33,358 nucleotides of DNA from the NCBI GenBank assembly GCA_000697665.1, contig KL197719.1, positions 468,251 to 501,608 of the forward strand, given 5' to 3'. Below are positions 18,670 through 29,867 of the stretch, piece after piece (position 1 is the stretch's first letter; every line of letters begins with the position of its first letter). Made by a program: the position numbers and the translations under genes. The notes under the pieces are model-generated. The model saw only the letters and a list, made by a program, of their open reading frames with translations. It did no database searches and was not told where the DNA came from. Source of the stretch: Jaapia argillacea MUCL 33604 (Eukaryota > Basidiomycota > Agaricomycetes > Jaapiales > Jaapiaceae).

Positions 18670-19923
18670 TCAAACAGTTGGTGGGGAGCCAGAAGATAAA
18701 AGAGTGAGAGAGGGGTCAATAGAGCTAGTCGTCGACGCAGGAATGATATTGAGTTCAGGGGGATCCAGATTTATGTCGTGGTAGTAGATGAAACTGCCAT
18801 CGTCTTCCTCCCACTTGCCATCCTCAGAGTCGGAGACACTCTGGAGGTCAGGCATTGAGTCGTGTTTGGAAGGTATGGCCTCACAAGTGACTTGGCAGGT
18901 CAGAACGCGGGGTGCTACAGCAGCGTAGACGTCGAGGTCAGAATTTGCTGGCAAGTCTTTATGTGGGACGACTAGCATTTCAAAGTGTGGATCTGAATGA
19001 TCTGAAGCTCTGAAGCTAATGTACGTACCATCACTTCTTTCCTTGGTTGACACAAAGTTCTGTAAGGCCCAGGGGCGTCCTAGCAGAAGATCAAATGGTA
19101 CGTGATCAGCCACCCAAAATTCGCTGTAAGTAATTATGCCTCCACACACAATTGGGACATGTGTTACAAGGCCACACATCATACCTTCACCTCCGTTAGT
19201 GTCGTTCATCAGCATTTGCATTGACTTCTGGATCAGAATGCAGGTAGCCTGACCATAAATACGTGTGTTTATTATGTTTATTTCTGATCTGGAGTCAATA
19301 ATCGCCCTAACCTTATTTCCATCAACTTCTACAGGAATTGTGATCAACAGACTGCCCAAGAAGCGACGATCCTCACCTGTTAGTGTCAGGTTAACTTGAG
19401 CTTCTAGCTTCCTTTGAACTTTCAACATCTGTTGAAGCTCACCTGCCATGTCTTTTGACAGACTGACCACTTCCTCGACAGTCATCGCAACCAGTGCTGC
19501 CAGAATTCTCATAAGTACCTCAGTTGAATCAACCTTCTGCAATATCGCTGACTTACGCGGATGGTTTTGCTTGGTAGTAGTCTCAGGATGTGACACGCTT
19601 GAGGTGGATGGCTTTGTGATCGACAAGCTCTGCTCAGCAGAGTCCTGCATGATGCAGTCCGAATTGTTTGGGTTGATAAGGAGTGGTGGGTGAACGTCGA
19701 CTGGGGTGATCCCAGGCGCGTTGGGAGTAGACTGAGGAGTCAAAGAGGGTGTAAGCTGGGGGCTAGGCATACTGGGGACAGTGGATGGAAATGGATGTGG
19801 TACATCTCCTTCCCCTCTTCCTTTATCCTTCTCAGTGCGAGGCCTCGGCAGTGGGTACACACTGTCTAGGACCTCCTTTCGTTTATCACGAGTCTTCGTC
19901 TGACTTCTCGTTACAGGATACAC
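18670..19923 (-). pseudogene. pro: Inner Gypsy protease domain, active-site glycine lost
   Basis: A 417-codon open stretch in the gag frame; 19923 is only the first ATG after a stop, not a gene start. Residues 1-110 are basic then Pro-rich (TRSQTKTRDKRKEV, NAPGITPVDVHPPLLI). LLITIPVEVDGNKVRAIID stands near residues 205-225, followed by SRSEINII. Gypsy B has DSGSE at that place, so here the retropepsin active site is DSR. Later parts are GGEGMMCGLVTHVPIVCGG, FWVADHVPFDLLLGRPWALQ and KERSDGTYISF. The end carries DSMPDLQSVSDSEDGKWEED. Apart from the active site this is one of the best-kept frames of the element. Confidence 0.9.
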
Positions 19924-20049
19924 ACCTCTCTCGCCTTCTTTCGGCTTGATCTCACTCTCAGAACTCTCTCTGCCATCTTTTCCAGTTCACACCAGCCTGT
20001 ACATGACAAAGTTCAACTTTGGTATCATCCTTTTGATTGCCGCCACCAT

Positions 20050-21597
20050 GGATTCTCCGTCTCCGCACCGTATTCTAGTCCCGTCGCTCATTACAAGCTT
20101 GCCCATATCGTCTCATACAATCACTCCCTTGGTAAGCAAGTCATTTAACTTTGGACACAAATTCATAACATGTCCAGGTTCGTCGCAGCCGAAACATCTT
20201 ATCCCTGCGCCTCCCATGCGCACTCCCGACGTTCTGGGTGCCAGGGTGCTGGTATTTCTGACGGGTAAGTTCGCCACTCTGTCTTCTAGGGGGTTTTCGA
20301 CTGATGAGGTCAATCTAGGGGGTTGCAGGACCTTCACGGCGTCCAGATCCATCTTCATAGCTCGATAATACATCATTCCGTACGACGGGTCATCAAGTCT
20401 CATTGCCCCCATCTGCTTTATCAAGGCTTCCATTTCGTCCTGGAACCAGGCTTCTTCGCCCTCGTGCTCCAAGTGCTTGTAAATCCCTCAGGCCTGCTTT
20501 CCGCCTATCAATTCACATTCTCTTTGCTCGCCACTTACTCCCTTCGACTCTTGAGCCCTATTCACTTCCTTCACTTTGCCTTCCACTATCTCTCTGGACT
20601 TTCCCTGCTTGTCTTTGGGTCTTGCATGACCCTTTCGTCGCTTCTCTCCATCTTGATTTTCGTCGTCTGTGTCAGACTCCATGTCCAAGGTACCTTCCAA
20701 TGAATCGGAATCCTCGATCTCTTCATCCTCTGCTTCCGAATCATCTGCATTGAATTACGCCGGATTCAAGACATATTTGGCAGCCTCCACAACGTCCTTG
20801 ACCTTAAAGGGGGTCTTAATATCATGTTTCGGCTGCACCTGAAGGAGCTGCTGATGAAGAGTCTCTTGGATGGACTTCAGTAAGCCTTTCCAGAAGTACA
20901 GGTCATAAAAATCTTCTGTGACTAATTTTCTCTGTCGTAGCCATCCGCCAATTCAGATGAACTTGCGTTGGTATGAGTGGAATCCTCGTTGCGAATTCAT
21001 AACCTTGTGCCTTGTCTGTCTGGAGAAATGTCATAAGTCTTTCTCCCTGTACTTCAAGTTCTCTTCTTCGAAGTCATACAACTTTAATAGGTCTGCTTTC
21101 AGTTCCAACCAGTTCTCATCTGCGAAGCTCTTTAGAGCCTTGATAACCCTGACTACACTTCTTCCGCAGTATCATCGTAGCGTTCTACATTTCATTTTGT
21201 CCATAGTCACTCCATAGTTTGTACACAGGGCTTCATAGTCCTCGATGAACTCTTCTAACCTCTCTGAGTCTCCCCGGAATGTCTGGGGGGCTTTCTTAGT
21301 CCCGTGTGCAGGGAGTTCAATAATATGAGACATTCGTCCTTTCGGCGAAGGAGAACTGGGTCTCGATGACAAAGGTGATAGAGTTGATACGGAGGATATG
21401 CTTGGTGATGATAAATTGGTGAATCCGCTAAGTGCCGGATCTCCTATTGATAATGGTTCTTGATGGTGGTACGGATAGTGAAAGAAACGTTCAGTAAGGA
21501 TAGTGAAAGAAGTGTTCAGACCAGCACAGTCATCTGACATCGGAAATGTATAGTTGAAAGAAATAGAGTCACTAAGTGCCCAAATATTGACCTCCAA
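20050..21597 (-). pseudogene. gag: Inner Gypsy gag with capsid and zinc knuckle, several stops
   Basis: All parts lie in one minus frame, the same as the protease. A Ser-rich N-terminal part (SPSISSVSTLSPLSSRPSSP) is followed by ELPAHGTKKAPQTFRGDSER and EDYEALCTNYGVTMDKMKC. After a stop at 21172 come RVIKALKSFADENWLELKAD and KLYDFEEENLKYREKDL (capsid). Further on are an acidic linker (EDEEIEDSDSLEGTLDMESD) and a basic part. At 20220-20160 is the zinc knuckle CFGCDEPGHVMNLCPK (C-x2-C-x4-H-x4-C). Stops near 21172, 21030, 20945, 20750, 20488 and 20113 break it; there are no clear frameshifts. The first 75 bases come from the LTR. Confidence 0.88.
21466..21539 (-). repeat. 5' LTR stub of inner Gypsy with internal 25-bp duplication
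   Basis: On the minus strand TGTCAGATGACTGTGCTGG and the next 55 bases match the start of the 3' LTR at 11873. Inside is a short tandem repeat of TTCTTTCACTATCC that the 3' LTR lacks. The match stops at CACCATCA, after which gag sequence begins. More than 1 kb of LTR and leader is therefore missing, including the TATA box and primer-binding site. Confidence 0.75.
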
Positions 21598-24500
21598 TCA
21601 CAGGGTAGGGAGTTGGAATACCACTAGAATTATTGGCCAGGTATTGAGCCAGTATCAACATACTCCTATACTTGTTGGGGTCCTTAAGCACAGGTTTAAC
21701 CCAGGCAGAGTACAAGTATCGCCCATTGGAAATGGAGATTGAAGTGAATGTGCAAACCAGGGTATTTGGTGATGGCAATGGGGTGCACAACAAATTCCAG
21801 CCATAAGGAATATTGAGATTGATTGTGGAAGCAAATCCCATCTTGACAACCAGCTGGGGACAAGGTGCCAAGTTGGAACACCCTGGTCGACCTTGCAAGT
21901 GTCCACCAAATCCTCTGCTGTCAGTGCCTACGAGAGCCAGATCTGTGGGCCAGTGGCATCGGTGCAAGAGGGAAGCAAGAGTTGATATTCTTGTATAAAC
22001 TCAGATCAGGGTGGGTAGGTTTATCTCTACTGGCAGTGGATGCAGCCGGCTAATGAGGATGGTCTCCTGAATTTGGTCAGCACATGGTCAATTTTTTGGT
22101 TGGACCAAACAAGCAGGTAGCGTTGATGACAACCGAGGCCAAGCCTTGCATAGATCCTGCCAGTCATAACTGGGGTCAGTTCCTGGTGCCATCCCATCAT
22201 GATGAACCCCAGTCTTCTCGTTCCTGCCACCAAAATTTGATCCTTCCCTGGTGCAAGCAGTGCTTGAGGTGACATCTCCAAGTTTATCAGGTCCCAAGAG
22301 TTTCGAGGTTGAGAGAGTCAGTTGCTGGTCTGAACTCAGAGCGAGTTGACACAAAGGTTTATCAACAATGCTAGGAGAATTCAGCACGTGCAAAGAGTCT
22401 GCAAAGAACTGGGAAGGGGAGGGAGGTGGGGCCAAATTCGAGGAGTCCAGATTACTCTGCTGAATTGAGAGTCGGACATCAATGAAACACATTGTTCCAA
22501 AGTACTGAGTCTCCCCAACGGACTCTAGCACCTTCAGAAATCCCAATCTCCTTGATGTGCCAGTAAGTGGGGTTGTGCCAAGGGCACCAGCACCCAGAAT
22601 GCCCTTAAGGATCCAAATTGTGGATGCTCGGATAGAGAAATAGAACCAAGAGGAATTGTGGTCAAATTGGTAGCTTGTCTGAGTATCTATGGAACAACAC
22701 AAAGGTTCTGGGATATGGCTGCTCGATCGCAAGGGCGGTGGATTGACAGTTGTCAAAATCTTAGAGCCACTCAAACCATTTTGCAGTGTCCCAAGGGTAA
22801 TAGGTATGAAGGATGTAGACTGAAAGGGTGCAGCCAATTGTGGACTCAAAAGTTTGGCAGCTACAACTGTTTGCTGAGTGATTGCCATTTCGTCAGCGTA
22901 GCAGGCAGAGGAGCTTATTTGAGCATGGGGAACAAATATGCAAATAAGGTCGACAGGAGAGGGAGTATGTATGGACTCGAAGAAATCCTCTGATTGCCCA
23001 GGAGCTGAGGACAAAAGGTTACTGCTCTGTATGACAAGGAACATTGGGCCAGGAGAACTGGAAGGTGACAACATGTTCCTCGGTGTTATGTGAGTAGCTC
23101 CCGAGAGGTAGGATATTCCCACACATGGCGTGTCTCCCAGTGCTACCCTAAAAGTAGCTCCTGACAGCGGAATCCCTACCCATGTCCACAGTAGTTGTGT
23201 AGAGCCCATTCAGAAACCTTGAGATCCTTTAGGCTCGCCCAGACTCAGGAGGAAACCCTGTTGATATGATGGGTCTGCATATGACAGGTTACAACTGACT
23301 TTGTCATGTCCTTCAATGTTGAGACCATTAAATCTTGTCTGTGAGGACCCCTCGAAAATGCTTTGACTTGTGCCTCCAAGGGAAACATCAAGGGCTTCAT
23401 CACCATGAAGATTCGACTTGTTGTACTCCTGCAAATCAGAGTCAATGATCGCCCATGTGACAAAGCCAACTGTGATAGATATATGCTTGGAGATTTTGGA
23501 GATCCACAGAATTGGGCACGCAAATAGTGACCAGAATGATCAGCTTCCACACATGGTAATATAACACTGAGTATCAAGTCCCAACACGAATAGGGTGGCG
23601 ACAAAGTGTTCAATGACGAAGATGTTGAAGGAATGTCAATGATAATCTCTGAGGCACCCAAAGACGAAATAGAGCCCACTCCAGTAGAACCAAGCTCCAA
23701 CTGACGGGATGACGGATGGGTCAAGGACACGGTGGCGAATGAACACCAAGGGAGCGAGAAGTGCTTGTCAACTGGTGATGATAATCCTATGGTGGGATAT
23801 CTTGAGACTGGTGAACGACAGCAGTTCAATACTCTTTGACAGAGATATCCTTCCTTGTGCAGGCTCCACTGAATCATCAGCTGACCGGCTGAAGGCAGAT
23901 AGGCAATGATAATCTCATCAGACCTCCCCCCCCATTCTTGAAGGTCAAAACACACGAACACTTGTTTGTCTGGGTCCTTTAGCACTGGGATGGCCGGCAG
24001 AGGTCTTGGATGAAAACTCCAGAGCCTCGCCAGCTGAGATACGGCCAGTAGATAGAGTTTGAGTTGAAGAGAATGTGACAAGTATTGAAATGTGTTAGTC
24101 TCAAAGGTTTGACCAACGAGATGTAGTGTCGATGAGGAGGGTGACAGATGTGAGCTACCACCCAGTTGGATAGCTTCTGAGTGAACAAGTGCAAATCTTT
24201 GGAAGTGAAATCCAAGTGGGGAGCAATTGTATTTGAGCAAACGCTAATTTGAATGTTGGTGGGCAATGCAAACTTTCACGGAATTCACCTTTGATATGTA
24301 ACCAGACTGCCAGTAAAGCACTTCAAGGGTGCCATGAGCCTTGGAACACCGACCGTGAAGTGCATATCGGTAGGTGGTCCCCAAACGAGAGTGGATGTGA
24401 TTATGGAAGCATGTAGGTGGGTGAGACCAAGACAGCAATAACAAATCTGTTGCAGAGCAATTGAAGCCTGAGCAAGATGAGCCCCACATTAAGAGAGAGA

Positions 24501-26247
24501 TGGGTGTAGCTGGTACATGGCCCATTGATCTTGAAGGAAGCAAATCTGACAAAGCAACTGGTGACATTGCTTGTGGCTCCTGAAGCATGGCCATGACTAC
24601 CACAACTCCCTCATTCCCAAATGTGAGACCGTTAGCATGGCAGTTGACCAAAATTAAGAGGAGGCGTTCAACATTGGGGATGGCATCCGAAACAAAATCA
24701 GTGGAACCACCCGAGTCCTTAGTGACATATATCTGAGAATTCTCCAAGACCTGTGAGAATGTTGTAGCTTCGCTTTTGAGATCTCTCGAGCTCTGACGGA
24801 GAGAGATGGATGTAGAGGAGTCCCATGAGGAGGATAAGGAAGGCCAAGGCTGAGGGCCCTTAGAGTCGGCTTGACTCGATATGGTTGACCACCAAGATGG
24901 CCGCTCCCTGAGATCTTCAATGCTCATGAGACTGAGCACCATGTCCAATGAGGGTTCAATGTGGCTTGTCTGAGCTACGGAAGCAGGACGATTCAGAGAG
25001 TCTCTGATGATGGCCATAGTGTCTGCGGTGGATGAAAGCACGGCCCGACTTTTGACCATGCATCCAGAAACAGCAATCTTGGGCATGCTTGGTGGGTTGC
25101 AAGTGGGTGGCTGAGATAAGGGCAATGTCGAGTCCAAGGAGGTAGACACTGTATGATAGAGTCTTACAGAGATGGCAGGGGTTACAGCCATGGGAGTATC
25201 CAAGACAGACATAGATGACTGTGAAGTTGTTGGGCGCGTGTCCATCCAACGACACTGCGTTAGGTTTGTCAGAACCCAGGGAAATAGGCTGTCCAATGCA
25301 TTTCGAAGCGACACTGTCATGAACGACCACTCTCATTCTAAACAATGCTTCCGAGCGGTATGAGAGTCTCTGCAACCCATTCTCGTCTTCTCGTATCTCT
25401 TGCAGGCTTTCAGACTAAAATTGAAACCCGCTTTGAGATATCTTGCGTCTCATGGATGTTCACGTGCAAAGCTGTTCACTCCTGCAAGGAGTTTTAGGGC
25501 TCGAACCATTTCTTCGACATAGAGGCTTAGGGTGCCTAAAGATATGTCCCTCTCGATTTCACTCGGAACAATTGCATGGCCAACAGCCACTTCGATAACA
25601 TGCTGCAGTGACTGAACAGCATTCTCATAGCTTCTCCCCATCCTGATGTGGAACAACAATACCGCTGTCTGAAGGTCCATCCACGCAAGGTCCAGCATCT
25701 TTCATGGAGTAGGATTGGAAAGGGAGAGCAGAGTAGCCTCAAAAGACGATGCTTCAACAGCAGAGTGGAAATTCATCTGAGTGTCACATTTATGGACATC
25801 TCCTGCCATTCCGATGACTTTCAGAAGACTCTTGCGAATAGCAGGTTGCAGTACCCAGCTTGTGCAGCAGCCTTGGCTTGAACCTGTCACCTCCCTAGCG
25901 ATCACATGAGCATTTGCCAAAACTGGTACTCCTTCCATCCAATCTAGAACCTCTTTGTTCTCCCAAACCCACTGGACATACCCATTCCACACCTCCAACA
26001 CTTTGATAAAAGGCAAGTGAATAAATCGCTCCACTATCATCAATCCAAGGGTTCTCGTGGAAATAAGTGTTGGTGAGAGCAGCGCAAGAGCTTGCGAAAT
26101 GTGAATGTCGACGAAATGAGCCAAGGAGGATCACGGATGAGAGAGGTGCAGAGCGTAACTACAAGTGGTCTGGCAAAGTCGTGGAGATGGAGTTGGACTG
26201 GGGTCAGGAAGAAGATCGTCCAAGAACCCGTACTACTTAACGTTCAT
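21572..26247 (-). pseudogene. Long coding relic of the 20-kb element, about 1,500 codons, unknown family
   Basis: One minus frame runs from ATG 26247 to 23245 with only six stops (about 26233, 26128, 25702, 25450, 25333, 24244) in 1,000 codons, then shifts once to a frame open from 23434 to 21572 with stops at 23210, 22088 and near 22000. Chance would give some 70 stops. Most of the stops are TGA. The first third is helical (FIHLPFIKVLEVWNGYVQWV, SYENAVQSLQHVIEVAVGHA, SLYVEEMVRALKLLAGVNSF). The rest is Ser/Pro/Leu-rich with strand-like parts (QVFVCFDLQEWGGRSDEIII). Two motifs occur twice, PVLKDP(D/N)K and SPSI...QLALS...LTL. I see no RT, integrase, zinc knuckle or protease motif. It may be a captured host gene or an element-specific protein. 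Confidence 0.55.
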
Positions 26248-29200
26248 GATGGACTGGAGACAAATGATGGAGGTTAGCTAAGGTTGGGGATGAACAGATA
26301 TACAGATTGTTGTGAGCGGCAGTAGAGTGCCAATCGAGCACGGGTAATCTCTCAAGTTTTTGAAGCAAAGATCCCAGCAGTCTCCTGTAGTCAGTACTCA
26401 TGTCAAACACGTCCTCCAGTGCTTTCTAATGAAAGCTCCTGGTGGAGACTGAGCTAATGGGTCCCGCTACTTTCATAGCTTGGCCTACGTCGAGAAGGGA
26501 TCCTTGGCTGCTCGTTGCTGCTTTGAAACCCTAAACCTGTAAAGAAACCAATCTCTTGATTAGTGAGCCTCGAGAATCTGAGTTCAAGACAACAAAGAGG
26601 ATGCCAAGTGATCGCTAAACGTTCACGTCTGGGTGTAGTCTCACTCTGGAAGTGTATTGAATTGGTCGACAAAGACGAGAACAGTCTGCCAGAGTGAAGG
26701 TAGAGTAATCAGTACGGATTGTGCCCAATCACACTCGTTCAAACTTCCTATGCGAAGGGTATTGAAGAGAAGGAGGATTGCAATTGATCGACTAGGTGCA
26801 ATATGACAGCGGAGCCTCCCTAACAATATGTATCTGGGCCTAGGAATACTTAACGGTTGAGCAACGGAGGCAAAGTGAATCGAATTTGGATAAGTGTGTG
26901 TGGAGGGTATAACTTGACAAGCAGCAACTAGATTGTTCCCAGAGCGGATCGTGTGGGGATGATAAGCAGGCGCAAGAGGAAGCAAATGCGCCGTCAGACC
27001 TAGAGACCTATTAGACGAGGCGTGGCGAATCAAATGCGGACAGGGGAGTGGCCAACAGTGTAGTTCCAGCAAGAGGGAGAGGGTATCCCAGCGAGTGAAT
27101 GTGTCGTCAAGGGATTAACGACCGAGACTCGGTTGTTAGGGAGTATGCGATTCTGATACTTCTAGTGAGGGCAAAAGAGCCTGCACACTATGGATTCGTT
27201 GATAGTTGTTGAAGGAGTTGGGCAGAGGGTAGAACGGTGTGGCCTGCATGATGGTTGCTCTGGGATTGTAATCCAAGATCTTGAACGTCGCCGAGCCTTG
27301 GAAGACTAACAAATTGGCAGGAGAGTACTGGAACACAAACATTCACAAGTTAATCGACTCCTGCGAGCGCAAGACAGAGATGCGAAGCTCCCAGGACATT
27401 CGAAGGCACTGTCAGGTCTAGGAAGACTGAACTGACAAGCGATGTGGAATGGCAAGTGGGATAGGTGATCGTAATGCTTGAGGAACAAGAGGGACGGCGA
27501 CGTGAGAGCTCCAGATGTGGAGTGCAGGTTTCAAGCCAATCAAGGATTATTGACGGCTCCAGAGATCGGTTGAGTATCGACCATACGGTGGGCAAGGCGA
27601 GCTCCAAACCAATCAGATGTGTTCTCAGACTGATGAGACCTCGCAAAGGCGTCGTTGAGCCTATGAAGACTTGAAGATGAAGTGAAGTGAGCAGATAGCA
27701 GTCAGTGACTGTGATTGGATAGCGAGATGGCTCTGAAATATCAGCTCTAAACAGCTCAGGACCCAATATGAGGAATTCATTGTGGACGAAGGAGAACCAA
27801 TGAGTCAATGAACGTCGACTAGGGCAAGATATGGTCCCAAGATGCCTGCGTTCCAAGGAGGGCAAGCAGGACTCTGAGATAAGGACACTTGGTAGGTCTG
27901 AGAGCAAAGGAACGTCGAGGATGGCTGACCTTGACAAGGATGGAGGTGCGAAGATGTACCGCAGACACAGAGCCACCGACGAGTGCTCGAGAGGTGGGGA
28001 GAGGTGTACAGGTCAGTGATGCAAGGCTCTGGGATGGCTTAATGGGAGTGAATGACGAGCAAGCGGGGAGATTCACCAACTGGAGGGTGGAGTAGGATCA
28101 ACTAGCAATCGAGAGCCCCTCAAAGGTCACAAATCCAGGGTGGAGAAGGGATGATATGATTGGGCTTGTAGTCGCTCTTCACTCTTGCTTGATAGTGCAA
28201 AGTGAATTGATTGCAAAGTCATCGATACGTGGGTTATTGATCTCGAACAAAAGAAGGTGACTGGATGAATCTTCGATAGTGATTGGATCGACAACAAGTG
28301 GGCGAATGGAAACAGTTGGAGCTGAAAAGACAGTGGAAGTGGCAGCGTAATTCGTCGAGTGAGACGAGCGCGGAGAGCAAGGTTTGCGGAGTGAAGGGGG
28401 TAGTAATAAGTGCCAAGAAGAGACACCTCGAGGACGACCGGATAGGTCAGAGCATGGACGTGAATGCAAACGTCCAATTGTGACCATGTAACTGTAAGCA
28501 AGACTTAGACTGATACGGATGTACTAGAGAGAACAGTATCAATGCAAATGTTCGTGTTTGTAAGTCTACTTGAGCCTCGCGTGCACAAGACGTTGATGGT
28601 GAGGTCAAATTCACTAGCGCCGCCGTAGATGATGAGTCTGCAGACGATATGGGTGCCGGAGTACTGATAATGATAACGTCCTTGCTTGGAGTGGAAGGAA
28701 CAAGGGAGTGGGTGAACGAGAACTAGATCACCAAGTAGACTGGCAACAAGGTCCATCGAAGTCACGTGAGGCTGCCAAATTCGATGGACACAGCACAAAT
28801 GTCAATATTGATCGAATTGAATATTTGACTGTGTGTAGCAACACCAGTGGGATTATGGGATACACAGAGTGCAGTGGAAGGAGGGCAAAGCTGAGAGGAG
28901 TTGGGCGCAGTGTGAACGGCTCCCAAGGCCCCGGTCAGTGGAAGATGTCGTCTTGACTGTTACGTCTGCAAGGGAGCAGACAGTTGATGAGAGGAGCAAG
29001 TGAACAAGTGACAACAACAGTCGGAGTGCTCAGGAATATGAAAACTAAGCACAGCGCGGATCGAATCAAATTGAAGGAGTAGAATGGATGGTATATAATG
29101 TGTTCTCCTCAAGACACGAGTAGTAGATTGGTAGCTCGTAGGAGGAGTGGTTGTCGTGAACGCAAGAGTGAGAGCACAGGGCAGGAGGACAAAGTAACAC

Positions 29201-29331
29201 GAAAGGTGTCACTACAGTAGAGTTCTCATTTGCTCAGTTGAGGGCAAACAAGATGAGATATTATTTGAGTGGTATATGGGCTTGTTGTTGGCCAGCCAGG
29301 TTAGACGGCAAGTCCTCCCAGTGTCCACCTT
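26248..29331 (-). other. Leader region of the 20-kb element, with long minus-strand frames
   Basis: About 3.1 kb between the 5' LTR and the coding relic. Minus-strand frames with few stops are seen at 28487-27819, 27976-27350 and 27342-26641. They are rich in Ser, Leu and Pro and hold stretches such as HLLLFEINNPRIDDFAINSL and LIIYGGASEFDLTINVL. I cannot connect them into one gene or name a family. Next to the LTR the minus strand reads AAGG then TGGACACTGGGAGG, a possible primer-binding site. The region is richer in CpG than the first 10 kb of the window. Confidence 0.35.
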
Positions 29332-29867
29332 TGTAACGGCTAGGTGAGACCTACTACATTACAGCAGGAGGATTCGAGTGCCATCCAGTGGCTGGCGAGC
29401 CTCAAGCCAGGACTGAGGTGTGAATCCCTCTGCAGGGAACCCTGCAGTTGAACACACAGATACTGTGCTGCCAGGTGCTACCTGTAAGTAGCTCCCTTGG
29501 CTGTCCAAAAGCTAGGCACAGCTGCTCTCACAGCTGTCCTGTGTCGAAGAGGTGTTCACGATGCGACCAAAGGTCGCTCTTGATTCTGGAAGTCTAATGA
29601 GTCTCGTAACTCAACCCTCTCATAGAGGTTGAGTTCCGAGCAGTGCTGGTAGTCGTATTAACCAGCTATGAATGTGATAAGGTCACCCGATTCACACAAT
29701 CGACACACTCAATGAAGAGGTCGATTTGTGAAGTAGGCAGTAATAGATGATGATATTCAAAAGAGGTAACTATGCAAATACAGAAGAGATTTAAACTCCG
29801 ACACATAACTTCCCACACTCAACAAAGAGTGATACTGGAGAGTAGTCCCCAGTAAATACCCATTACA
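29332..29867 (-). repeat. Right 536-bp LTR (5' LTR of the minus-strand element)
   Basis: Same length and same ends as the left LTR. The inverted repeat CTGCAGGGAACCCTGCAG is kept at 29430-29447. The second hairpin and the ACTGGGG hairpin each carry one mutation, the former at a CpG. It drives transcription of the element on the minus strand if still active. Confidence 0.95.

Larger units (their letters stand above)
10747..21539 (-). mobile_element. Inner Gypsy retrotransposon, full gene set, 5' LTR mostly lost
   Basis: Minus-strand order: LTR stub (21466-21539), gag, zinc knuckle, protease, tail domain, pyrimidine tract, pol N-terminal region, RT, RNase H, integrase, extra ORF, polypurine tract, 3' LTR (11873-10747). 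LTR ends are TG(T/C)CAGA and ACGACA. At 10.8 kb it is long for a Gypsy element. I find no matching target duplication (ggatt at the left, tcgga at the right), so either end may be rearranged or slightly misplaced. It sits in the 20-kb element and is the youngest large insertion. All long genes carry stops or shifts, so it is dead. Confidence 0.8.
9903..29867 (-). mobile_element. 20-kb LTR element with 536-bp LTRs, no recognisable pol of its own
   Basis: Two direct 536-bp repeats starting TGTAACGG and ending CCATTACA bound the segment, with TGTAA/TTACA inverted ends and an agacc duplication outside. A purine-rich tract inside the left LTR (10439-10456, minus strand) places its 3' end at the left, so it reads on the minus strand. 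Subtracting the inner Gypsy (10747-21539) leaves about 9.2 kb. That remainder holds an unassigned coding relic (26247-21572) and a 3-kb leader, but I find no RT, RNase H, integrase or zinc knuckle in it. It therefore looks non-autonomous, like a large retrotransposon derivative. The target was the protease-tail reading frame of Gypsy B. Confidence 0.88.

Noticed and set aside
22658-22993. Open plus-strand frame of 111 codons
   Set aside because: It lies opposite the long minus-strand relic, shows no motif and has no continuation on the plus strand. It is best explained as a shadow.
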